In this document: in pieces, positions 1 to 6,126 of the stretch
Numbering within the stretch: the first letter of the stretch is position 1
Layout: every line of letters begins with the position of its first letter
Origin: Actinomycetota bacterium
GTDB lineage: Bacteria; Acidobacteriota; Blastocatellia; Chloracidobacteriales; Chloracidobacteriaceae
DNA: 11,106 nucleotides
Reading direction: 5' to 3'
NCBI GenBank assembly: GCA_013298335.1
Contig: JAAFHI010000045.1
Location: forward strand, 1-11,106
The notes under the pieces: model-generated
Database searches by the model: none
The model's input: only the letters and a program-made list of their open reading frames with translations
Told to the model about the DNA's origin: nothing
Translations under genes and position numbers: made by a program

Positions 1-1
1 C

Positions 2-1624
2 GACCGGGCCCTGAAGGAAGGCGATCTCGCGGTGTTCCGCATCCGGAAGATGGTCCCGCCGCCGGACCTCCCCGCGCCGGCTTCGGACAACGGAAAGAAA
101 CCCGCCGCCGACACCACGACCGACACGCCGAAGAAGCCGAAGCCAAAGAAACCCGAAACCGACACGACCGGCACCGACGAAACGAAGCCGGCGGCCCCGA
201 AGAAACCAAAACCGGCGGCCAAGCCCAGCCCCGACCAGCCCGAAGCGTCACCCAAAAAGGCGCTGCGTGGCGGGATCCGGACCCGGAACATCGCCGGGAA
301 GACGCCCGCCCAGACGGCTCCGGCGGGCGACCCGTACCTTCTGGAAGTCGAACTTCAGCAGGTCCCGGAAATCGCCGGCGCGCTGCTCTGCCTCGACGCC
401 CGGACCGGCGAAGTCAAGGCGATGGTCGGCGGCTACGACTTCTCGGTTTCGAAGTTCAACAACGCCACCCAGGCCAACCGCCAGACCGGTTCGTGCTTCA
501 AGCCGTTCATCTACACGGCGGCGCTCGAAAACGGCTGGACGCCCGATGACACCATCGTGGACGGCCCGCTCCAGATCGGAAACTGGACGCCCCACAACTA
601 CGACAACAGTTTCGGCGGCGGCATGCCCCTCCGGACGGCGCTCGCGAAATCCCGCAACATCCCGGCGGTCAAGCTTTTACAGGATGTCGGCATCCGGCGC
701 GGCTCGGAAATGGTCAAACGCTTCGGCATCTCCAACCCGATGGCCCCCTACCTGCCGTCGGCGCTCGGCGCGACCGAAGTGCCGCTCATCGAGATGGTGT
801 CGGCCTATTCGGTCTTCCCGAATCAGGGCATGCGCCGCAAGCCGCACTACATCCGGCGGATTCTGAACTACAACGGCCAGACCGTTTTCGACTGGGAGAA
901 GGACGAGGAACAACGCGAGTTCCGGGTCATCTCGCCCTACATCGCGAGCGAAATGGTCGACATGATGCGCGGCGTGGTCGAAGGCGGAACGGCGACGGCC
1001 ATCCGGGGCGTCGCGGAAGGCGAACTCAACAAGCGCCCCACCGGCGGCAAGACCGGCACGGTCAACGACTTCACCGACGCCTGGTTCATCGGCTTCACGC
1101 CGACGGTCGTCTGCGGCACCTGGATCGGCTATCAGGGCGAAAAGAAATCGCTCGGCAACGGCGAAACCGGCGGCCATGCGGCGCTTCCCTTCTGGATCGA
1201 TTTCATGAAGGTCTACATGAAGGGCAAGCCGATCGAGAAATTCGGCGACGTACCCGCGCCCGACAAGGAACTCAAGGACCTTCAGGCGCAGCGTGACCGG
1301 ACGGAGCAGCGTGAAATCGAGAGCAACGCCGCGACGCTGACGCAGGATACCGAAGCCGGTTCGGCCAAAAAGGCCGTCAAGGGCGGTACTGACGAAAGCA
1401 CCGGCACGGGCGAAGACGGCAAACCGAAGAAACGCGAACGGACGCTGATGGAGGAATCCCTCGGCAAGACCGCCGACGACGGCACGCAGAACGCCAAGCG
1501 CGCCGGAAAGAAATCCTCCGAAAACACCAACGGCGACACGGGCAAACCCAACCGCAAACCCAAAACGCCCGGCGTCATCACCGATACGCCTCCGAAGAAG
1601 CCCACGAAGCCGGATGGCAACTGA
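2..1624 (+). CDS. Class A penicillin-binding protein (PBP1A-type), C-terminal transpeptidase part, 5' truncated by window edge
   Basis: The frame is open from base 2, so the start lies upstream; GTG at 32 is only an internal codon. The glycosyltransferase half is outside the window. The first residues (LKEGDLAVFRI) resemble the end of the OB-like domain of PBP1A, which is followed in E. coli almost directly by the transpeptidase strand seen here as VPEIAGALLCLDARTGEV. The three penicillin-binding motifs are present: SCFK with the acylated serine at 491-493, SRN at 650-658 and KTGT from 1049. The domain crosslinks peptidoglycan stem peptides outside the inner membrane. Two features are unusual. 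About 90 Lys/Pro/Thr-rich residues (roughly 60-340) separate the OB-like end from the transpeptidase, and about 120 similar hydrophilic residues form the tail after about 1260. The stop lies 6 bp before repeat block 1. Family assignment is firm; mrcA or ponA would be the usual symbols. Confidence 0.95.
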   Translation, partial: DRALKEGDLAVFRIRKMVPPPDLPAPASDNGKKPAADTTTDTPKKPKPKKPETDTTGTDETKPAAPKKPKPAAKPSPDQPEASPKKALRGGIRTRNIAGKTPAQTAPAGDPYLLEVELQQVPEIAGALLCLDARTGEVKAMVGGYDFSVSKFNNATQANRQTGSCFKPFIYTAALENGWTPDDTIVDGPLQIGNWTPHNYDNSFGGGMPLRTALAKSRNIPAVKLLQDVGIRRGSEMVKRFGISNPMAPYLPSALGATEVPLIEMVSAYSVFPNQGMRRKPHYIRRILNYNGQTVFDWEKDEEQREFRVISPYIASEMVDMMRGVVEGGTATAIRGVAEGELNKRPTGGKTGTVNDFTDAWFIGFTPTVVCGTWIGYQGEKKSLGNGETGGHAALPFWIDFMKVYMKGKPIEKFGDVPAPDKELKDLQAQRDRTEQREIESNAATLTQDTEAGSAKKAVKGGTDESTGTGEDGKPKKRERTLMEESLGKTADDGTQNAKRAGKKSSENTNGDTGKPNRKPKTPGVITDTPPKKPTKPDGN

Positions 1625-1630
1625 CCCAAA

Positions 1631-1800
1631 GGTGTCGGGTTTCGGGTGTCAGGTTTCAGGAAAAGCAAATGTTGAGTTTTGAATTTTGAATTTTGAGTTT
1701 ATCGGCTTGCCTTCCGGCGATTCGCCGTTCCATTCAAAATTCATAACTCAAAATTCAAAACTGGTTTTTACCTGAAACCCGACACCCGACACCCGACACC
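1631..1800. repeat. Nested inverted repeat built from 7-nt words (repeat block 1)
   Basis: The outer arms are 1631-1660 and 1771-1800, 30 nt each; one matches the reverse complement of the other at 28 of 30 positions. They are made of the word GTGTCGG in 7-nt period. The inner arms are AT-rich (TTTTGAA words, also period 7) around 1671-1699 and 1732-1762, with a perfect 15-bp match between 1675-1689 and 1748-1762. The apex holds a short perfect hairpin, CGGCGA-T-TCGCCG (1715-1727). The whole 170 bp can fold into one long imperfect stem. It starts 6 bp after the stop of the PBP gene, so it could act in transcription termination or mRNA 3'-end protection, but no clear T-tract follows. Confidence 0.85.
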
Positions 1801-1803
1801 TTT

Positions 1804-1828
1804 TCCTGACCCCTGATCCCTACTCCCC
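1804..1828. repeat. Degenerate 7-nt repeats abutting the ftsY start codon
   Basis: Three degenerate units, CTGACCC (1806-1812), CTGATCC (1813-1819) and CTACTCC (1820-1826), plus CC run straight into the ATG at 1829. They continue block 1 with a different word. Because they occupy the ribosome-binding position, no purine-rich Shine-Dalgarno sequence is present before ftsY. Confidence 0.7.
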
Positions 1829-3112
1829 ATGCTTTTCTGGAAACGTAAAAAAGACGATTCGCCCGCCGGACGCGCGGGTTTGACCACGCTGTTCGGCAAC
1901 GAAGCCATTCCGACCGCGCAGGCCCCGGCTGAAGTCGCGCCGGAAATTCCCGCTCCACCGGTTCCCGAAGCGGTCGTTCCGCTTCAGGTCGTGCCGGAAG
2001 CCCCGCTCCCGGCGGCGCCCGCGCCACTGCCAACGGTGGCGGAAGAGGAAAAACCGAAAACCGGCTTTCTCAAACGGCTGTTCGGACGCGGCGGCGAAGG
2101 GGAACCGGAAGCCGAACCGACGCCGGTACCCGCGCCCGCGCCGCAACCGGTCAGTGAAGAAAAGGAAAAGGAACGCTTCTTCCTGCGGATGAAGAAGGCG
2201 GTCCAGCGGACCCGCCAGAACCTCGTCGGACGGATGGATACGCTGTTCCGCGGCAAAAAGACCATCAGCCCGGAAATTCTGGAGGAACTCGAAGAAATCC
2301 TCATCGGGTCGGACATCGGCGTCCAGACCGCGCTCGATCTGGTCGAGAAAATCCGCCAGCAGGTCAACCGCAAGCTCATCAATGACACCGACGAACTCAA
2401 AAAACTGCTTCGTTCGGAACTGCTCGCGATTCTCACCGCGCCCGCCAAGTCGATTTCTGGACGCGCCGTCCGCAGCGAAACCGACATTCCGCTCGACATC
2501 CGGCCCTACGTGATGATGATGGTCGGCGTCAACGGGGTCGGGAAAACAACCACCATCGCCAAACTCGCCAACCTCATCAAGCGCGAAGGCAACGACGTGA
2601 TGGTCTGCGCGGCGGACACCTTCCGCGCCGCCGCCGCCGATCAACTCACGGTCTGGGCCGACCGGCTCGACATTCCGGTCATTCAGCAGAAGCCGGGAAC
2701 CGACCCGGCGGCGGTCGTCTACGATGCGTTGCAGGCCGCCAAGGCCCGCAACACCGACGTGGTGATCGTCGACACCGCCGGACGCCTGCACAATAAAATC
2801 AATCTGATGAACGAGTTGGAGAAAATGTCGCGCATCGCGGGTCGCGAGGTGCCGCAGGCCCCGCACGAAGTTCTACTCGTGCTCGATGCCGCGACCGGCC
2901 AGAACGGTCTCGAACAGGCGCGCCAGTTCACCAAGACCGTCCCGGTGACGGGTATCGTCCTGACCAAACTCGACGGCACGGCCAAGGGTGGCATCGTGGT
3001 CGCCATCGCCCGCGAACTGGGCGTCCCGATCCGCTACGTCGGAACCGGCGAGCAGATCGACGATCTGACCGTTTTCTCGCCCGAGGAATTCGTCAACAGC
3101 CTTTTTGAGTAG
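1829..3112 (+). CDS. ftsY: Signal recognition particle receptor FtsY
   Basis: FtsY is the membrane-associated GTPase that docks SRP-ribosome complexes at the SecYEG translocon. The 427-aa protein has a Pro/Ala/Glu-rich A region (about 1-115), a helical N domain (about 120-205) and a complete SRP-type G domain: P-loop GVNGVGKT (233-240), DTFRAAA (263-269), DTAGR (315-319), TKLD (379-382), and the closing GTGEQ (405-409) followed by [12 protein letters not shown], typical of FtsY. Two short basic-aromatic segments, LFWKRKK at 2-8 and GFLKRLFGR at 79-87, could each touch the membrane. ATG at 1829 is chosen because the N-terminus resembles other FtsY starts and the next methionine (121) would remove the whole A region. 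No Shine-Dalgarno sequence precedes it; degenerate repeats abut the start. The stop TAG at 3110-3112 overlaps the first unit of repeat block 2. Confidence 0.97.
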   Translation: MLFWKRKKDDSPAGRAGLTTLFGNEAIPTAQAPAEVAPEIPAPPVPEAVVPLQVVPEAPLPAAPAPLPTVAEEEKPKTGFLKRLFGRGGEGEPEAEPTPVPAPAPQPVSEEKEKERFFLRMKKAVQRTRQNLVGRMDTLFRGKKTISPEILEELEEILIGSDIGVQTALDLVEKIRQQVNRKLINDTDELKKLLRSELLAILTAPAKSISGRAVRSETDIPLDIRPYVMMMVGVNGVGKTTTIAKLANLIKREGNDVMVCAADTFRAAAADQLTVWADRLDIPVIQQKPGTDPAAVVYDALQAAKARNTDVVIVDTAGRLHNKINLMNELEKMSRIAGREVPQAPHEVLLVLDAATGQNGLEQARQFTKTVPVTGIVLTKLDGTAKGGIVVAIARELGVPIRYVGTGEQIDDLTVFSPEEFVNSLFE

Positions 3113-3318
3113 TGGTCAGTAGTCAGTAGTCAGTAGTCAGTAGTCAGTGGTCAGTGGTCAGTGGTCAGTGGTCAGTGGTCAGTGGCCGGTTTTACTGACT
3201 ACTGATGCGAATCAAGGGTTCAAACACCGCTAAACCCTTTATTTGCAACGACCAATTTCTTAAACCCTTGATTCGCACCACTGACTACTGACTACTGACT
3301 ACTGACTACTGACTACTG
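3107..3318. repeat. RGTCAGT/ACTGACT 7-nt tandem arrays in inverted orientation (repeat block 2)
   Basis: The left array runs 3114-3183 as ten uninterrupted heptamers: one GGTCAGT, four AGTCAGT, then five GGTCAGT. It is preceded by a degenerate GAGTAGT (3107-3113) that contains the ftsY stop codon, and followed by a degenerate GGCCGGT. The right array (3280-3314, plus a partial unit to 3318) is five copies of ACTGACT, the reverse complement of AGTCAGT, so the arrays can pair as a long hairpin. One further ACTGACT and a partial unit (3194-3205) lie just left of the central element in the same orientation as the right array. There are no unique spacers, so this is not CRISPR. Confidence 0.92.
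3207..3276. repeat. 70-bp AT-rich palindromic element inside the heptamer array
   Basis: Perfect 14-bp terminal inverted repeats, GCGAATCAAGGGTT (3207-3220) and its reverse complement (3263-3276), enclose 42 bp. A third related copy at 3232-3247, in the same orientation as the right arm, can pair with the left arm instead, giving two mutually exclusive hairpins. ACTGACT-type units lie on both sides in the same orientation, as if the element had been inserted into an existing array. It encodes nothing. It resembles a very small MITE- or REP-like element, but no clear target duplication can be assigned. Confidence 0.65.
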
Positions 3319-3340
3319 GATTTCGATGGAGTTTTTGCTG

Positions 3341-3835
3341 ATGACGCCACAATTTCCGCCACCCGACCGCCCGACCGACATCTACGGCGCGGCCATGCCG
3401 AACCAGCTGTTTTCAATCGAACCCGACCCGGAACTTCTGGAACAGATTCACTCCAGTGCAAACTGGTTCTACTGGATTGGCGGCCTCTCGCTTATCAACT
3501 CGATCATCACCCATGCTGGCGGTCGCTTCGGGTTCTTCTTCGGACTTGCCGTTTGCCAGGTGGCGGATGCCGTCCTCCAGCATATCGAGTCGATTGGAAC
3601 GGTGGTGGCCATTGCCTTTGACGTACTCATCGCGGCTCTGTTCTGCCTGTTCGGCTGGCTCGCGAACAAACGGATGCAGTGGGTGTTCTGGGTCGGGATG
3701 TTGTTTTACACGGCGGATGGACTCATTTCCCTGCTTGCACAGGATTACATCGGCCTTGTCGTCCATGGGATTGCCCTCTTTTTCATCTTCAAAGGTGTCC
3801 TGGCACTTCAGGCCCTGCGACGAATGAGCGCCTGA
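3341..3835 (+). CDS. Small polytopic membrane protein of unknown function
   Basis: The 164-aa protein has a polar Pro-rich N-terminus (1-40) and then four or five hydrophobic segments at about 42-57, 62-78, 85-106, 113-133 and 138-157. The positive cluster NKRMQW (about 109-114) lies between two of them and a basic ALRRMSA ends the protein, suggesting a cytoplasmic C-terminus. Glycine- and aromatic-rich stretches such as GGRFGFFFGLAVCQ resemble uncharacterised bacterial membrane proteins; no enzymatic motif is visible. ATG at 3341 is preferred because GGAG (3328-3331) lies 9 nt upstream. An in-frame ATG at 3326 would add five residues but sits against the repeat array without a ribosome-binding site. 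Codon third positions look somewhat more AT-rich than in the neighbouring genes. It is probably its own transcription unit, converging on the minus-strand gene ending at 3949. Confidence 0.8.
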   Translation: MTPQFPPPDRPTDIYGAAMPNQLFSIEPDPELLEQIHSSANWFYWIGGLSLINSIITHAGGRFGFFFGLAVCQVADAVLQHIESIGTVVAIAFDVLIAALFCLFGWLANKRMQWVFWVGMLFYTADGLISLLAQDYIGLVVHGIALFFIFKGVLALQALRRMSA

Positions 3836-3883
3836 GGTCGATTACCCGGTTCGTTTCTGTTCAGCCGCTGTGACCAAGAGAAA

Positions 3884-3921
3884 AGCCCACGTCCTCGCCA
3901 AAAGCGCTCCGGACGCGGGCT
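3884..3921 (-). terminator. Intrinsic terminator between convergent genes
   Basis: The arms 3884-3894 and 3911-3921 form an 11-bp stem. Read on the minus strand the one non-Watson-Crick pair is G-U and the stem is followed by TTTTCTCTT, so it is a good terminator for the minus-strand gene ending at 3949. On the plus strand the same position is an A-C mismatch and the stem is followed by the T-rich ATTTCCTTT, so it may also work weakly for the membrane protein gene ending at 3835. Confidence 0.8.
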
Positions 3922-3948
3922 ATTTCCTTTGTCAGTCTGAAAACCGTT

Positions 3949-5877
3949 CTAAATGGCCTCGCCGCAGTGGGGGCAGATGACGTCGAGACTGCTGACGGTT
4001 TCGTAACAGTGGGGGCAGAAGGCGGTCGTGGTCGCGCCCACCGGCGCTTCCGGGAAATCGGGCGCGAGGAACGAACCGGAGAGCGGCGTTCCCCCGGAAG
4101 GAGTGAATGTACTCGCCGGACTGGCCTTCCCTTCGATCTGCGCGGCGATTCCCACCACCGGGACAACTTCATTTTCGCCGGTCACGCTGTCGCCGGGGAC
4201 GTCGGCTTCGTCAAACATCTCGGACATGTCGGATGGCGGAATGATCGAGACGTTCGAAAGGTCCTGAGTGACCGATTCGGGCAGTTCGACTTCATCCACC
4301 TCGTACAACCCCTCGATCTGGACCGAGGCGTTACTGGTATCGAAATGAATCGAGACCCCCTCCGAGAGATCGGGCGCGGGCATTTCCGCTGTGATGTGCT
4401 GCGGGACGGCGAAATCCATCTCGTCCACCGGCGGCGCGGGCAGCGGGGCGAACATATTGCGCGACGGATACGGGTCGGTGAACGGCGCGGGCGCGGGTTT
4501 ACCCGATTCATCCTCGAAATACGAGGCATAGAAACCGCTCGCCACGACCGAATAGGAGTCGGCGAGCGAGTCGGACGAGGGCCGCGCATCGGCCACGACT
4601 TCGGGGATGGGTTCCGGGGAAACCGCCGGTGGAACGACCGGTTCCGGGCCGGAATCTTCCGCTGATTCGGATGGCGCTTCGGATGCCGCGACCGGTTCTT
4701 CCGCGCCGCCCGAGGAAAAATCCACCGCGACGTCCATTGTCGGAATCAGTGGGGCCGAGCCGGACTCGTCCGGCGGAGACGGTTCTTCCGCCGCCCGCGC
4801 TTCGGCAGGTTCGCCAGGTTCGCCAGGTTCGCAAGTGGCAACGAGCGGGGTCGTGACGAAGCGTTCCGGGTCGGCGAGGTCATCCGCCGGCGTTTCCACC
4901 GCGAGCGCCGCAACCCGCGCGGCATCCGCCGCTTCGGCTGCTTCGGCCTCTTCCGCCGCCATTTCGGAGGCAACGTCGGAGAAGTCCCCTTCCCAGCGCG
5001 CCGGGGCAGCCGCTTCGACGACCGGCGGCGGCAGGTCGGCGACATAGGACGCCGGGGGGATGGACGTGTCCTGAGCCAGTTCGCCGGAGGGCGGCGCGTA
5101 CCATTCGTTGTCCGGCGGGGTCGAAAACCAGTCGTTGGTGGTCGGCTGCGGGACGATTTCCACCGAATCGGGTACCACGACCGGGCCGAGTTCATCGAGA
5201 TTGTCCAGAATGTCGTCGAGCGTGTCGGTCAGTTCGCGGTCGAATTCATCGGTCGGTGGGCCCTCGGGCCGGCGGTCGAAGCGATATTCGGGCGGCAGCG
5301 ACTGTTCGTAATCAGGAGTCGTCGAAACGTCATCCGCGTCGGGGTCTCCGACGGGCGGCTTGGCGGCGCGCAGTTCCGCCGGAACGACCATTTCCATCGA
5401 ATTCATCGGCGGAGGAAGTTCGACGTTGTCGGAAACCGGGATTTCCGGCTCGAAGGCTGCCATTTCCTCTTCGCCGAGCGAAAACGACCCGGTATCCGGA
5501 CCGCCGAGTCCGTACTTCTTCCAGAGCCGGTTGAAGGTATCGAGCAGGGCGAAGGGGTCGAGCGGCTTCGCCATGACCTCGTCGGCCCCGGCGTGCAGCG
5601 CCTCTTCCCGGTTAAACGGCTCGAAGTCGTTGTAAATAATCAGGATCGGCGCTTTGTAGTTGAGCGTGTTGCGGATGTACTTGCAGGCTTCATACCCCGT
5701 CTGGCCCGGCATGAGAAAGTCGAGCACGATGAATTCGGGGTACATCTCCTTGGCCCGCCGGGTGGCGAGATCGCCGTTTCCGACCGCGACTACTTCAAAC
5801 CCCTGGGTTTGCAGGAAAACCTGCAAATCGCGGCGGGTCGGAACATGGTCGTCGGCGATAAGAATCCTGCGGGTCAT
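3949..5877 (-). CDS. Response regulator: receiver domain, long acidic disordered region, C-terminal zinc ribbon
   Basis: The 642-aa protein begins with a CheY-like receiver domain (about 1-122): acidic pair D9-D10, phospho-acceptor D53 in VLDFLMP, and K104 in AKPL. The position normally held by the switch Thr/Ser is Tyr82 (ILIIYND), so output coupling may differ from classical regulators. Residues about 125-615 are acidic, Pro/Ala/Ser-rich and probably disordered, with an Ala-Glu helical stretch and a GEP-GEP repeat. The last 22 residues form a four-cysteine zinc ribbon (C621, C624, C635, C638; two CPHC motifs). No DNA-binding, kinase or enzymatic domain is visible, so it probably acts through protein contacts. 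The ATG at 5875-5877 is supported by AGGT 6 nt upstream and by an immediate receiver start (MTRRILIADD). It lies downstream of the other response-regulator gene on the same strand and ends before a terminator. Confidence 0.85.
   Translation of the reverse strand: MTRRILIADDHVPTRRDLQVFLQTQGFEVVAVGNGDLATRRAKEMYPEFIVLDFLMPGQTGYEACKYIRNTLNYKAPILIIYNDFEPFNREEALHAGADEVMAKPLDPFALLDTFNRLWKKYGLGGPDTGSFSLGEEEMAAFEPEIPVSDNVELPPPMNSMEMVVPAELRAAKPPVGDPDADDVSTTPDYEQSLPPEYRFDRRPEGPPTDEFDRELTDTLDDILDNLDELGPVVVPDSVEIVPQPTTNDWFSTPPDNEWYAPPSGELAQDTSIPPASYVADLPPPVVEAAAPARWEGDFSDVASEMAAEEAEAAEAADAARVAALAVETPADDLADPERFVTTPLVATCEPGEPGEPAEARAAEEPSPPDESGSAPLIPTMDVAVDFSSGGAEEPVAASEAPSESAEDSGPEPVVPPAVSPEPIPEVVADARPSSDSLADSYSVVASGFYASYFEDESGKPAPAPFTDPYPSRNMFAPLPAPPVDEMDFAVPQHITAEMPAPDLSEGVSIHFDTSNASVQIEGLYEVDEVELPESVTQDLSNVSIIPPSDMSEMFDEADVPGDSVTGENEVVPVVGIAAQIEGKASPASTFTPSGGTPLSGSFLAPDFPEAPVGATTTAFCPHCYETVSSLDVICPHCGEAI
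4806..4832. repeat. In-frame 9-nt tandem repeat within the receiver/zinc-ribbon gene
   Basis: Three perfect copies of CAGGTTCGC encode, on the minus strand, the GEP-GEP-AE stretch of the acidic linker. Because the period is a multiple of three, copy number can change without breaking the frame. Confidence 0.85.
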
Positions 5878-5895
5878 GGGCTGACCTGTTTACAA

Positions 5896-6124
5896 TCACA
5901 GTCCTCTGGCGATGGGCTTGACGCGCCGGTCTTCGACCGTGATGGAAACTGCGATGCGCCGGCGGTTGAACGGGGTCTTCCTGTTTCCTGCCTGCGCAAC
6001 ATTCGGTGAAACCGGGTAAACGGAAAACGTCCAGCGCGTCGTTGCACTGGCGCCTGACGGTGACGAGGGCGTCAATGGGTGACGCGCAAGTGTTCTTCCC
6101 TGGCTGGATCACGGAAGGTCATAC
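5896..6124 (-). pseudogene. Decayed copy of the C-terminal domain of the adjacent DUF4388 protein
   Basis: This stretch aligns along its length with the 3' end of the intact gene beside it (about 6127-6362). In the minus-strand translations, MTFRDPAREEHL (from 6122) matches VTFSDPAREEHL; LVTVRRQCNDALDVF matches VVTAKRLCGEALDDF; and RIAVSITVEDRRVKPIARGL, ending at a TGA at 5896-5898, matches the last 20 residues of the intact protein. The three pieces lie in three reading frames and a TGA at 6072-6074 interrupts the first, so the copy cannot make the domain. The segment is about 7 nt shorter than its intact counterpart. It starts right after the intact gene's stop, so it is either a tandem partial duplication or the remains of a full second gene. 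Only the C-terminal domain is recognisable. Confidence 0.85.
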
Positions 6125-6126
6125 GC

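Noticed and set aside
1820..2866. Open frame of 348 codons antisense to ftsY
   Set aside because: It overlaps firmly identified ftsY motifs, and its translation is Asp/Arg/Phe-rich without recognisable domains.
3268..3310. TTGATT near the end of the palindromic element as a -35 box for the membrane protein gene
   Set aside because: No acceptable -10 sequence lies 16-18 nt downstream; that position is occupied by ACTGACT repeats.
3107..3318. Possible CRISPR array
   Set aside because: Units are 7 nt and directly adjacent with no spacers, and no cas gene is present.
3326..3340. Earlier in-frame ATG at 3326 as the start of the membrane protein
   Set aside because: It has no ribosome-binding site and overlaps the GGAG (3328-3331) that fits the ATG at 3341.
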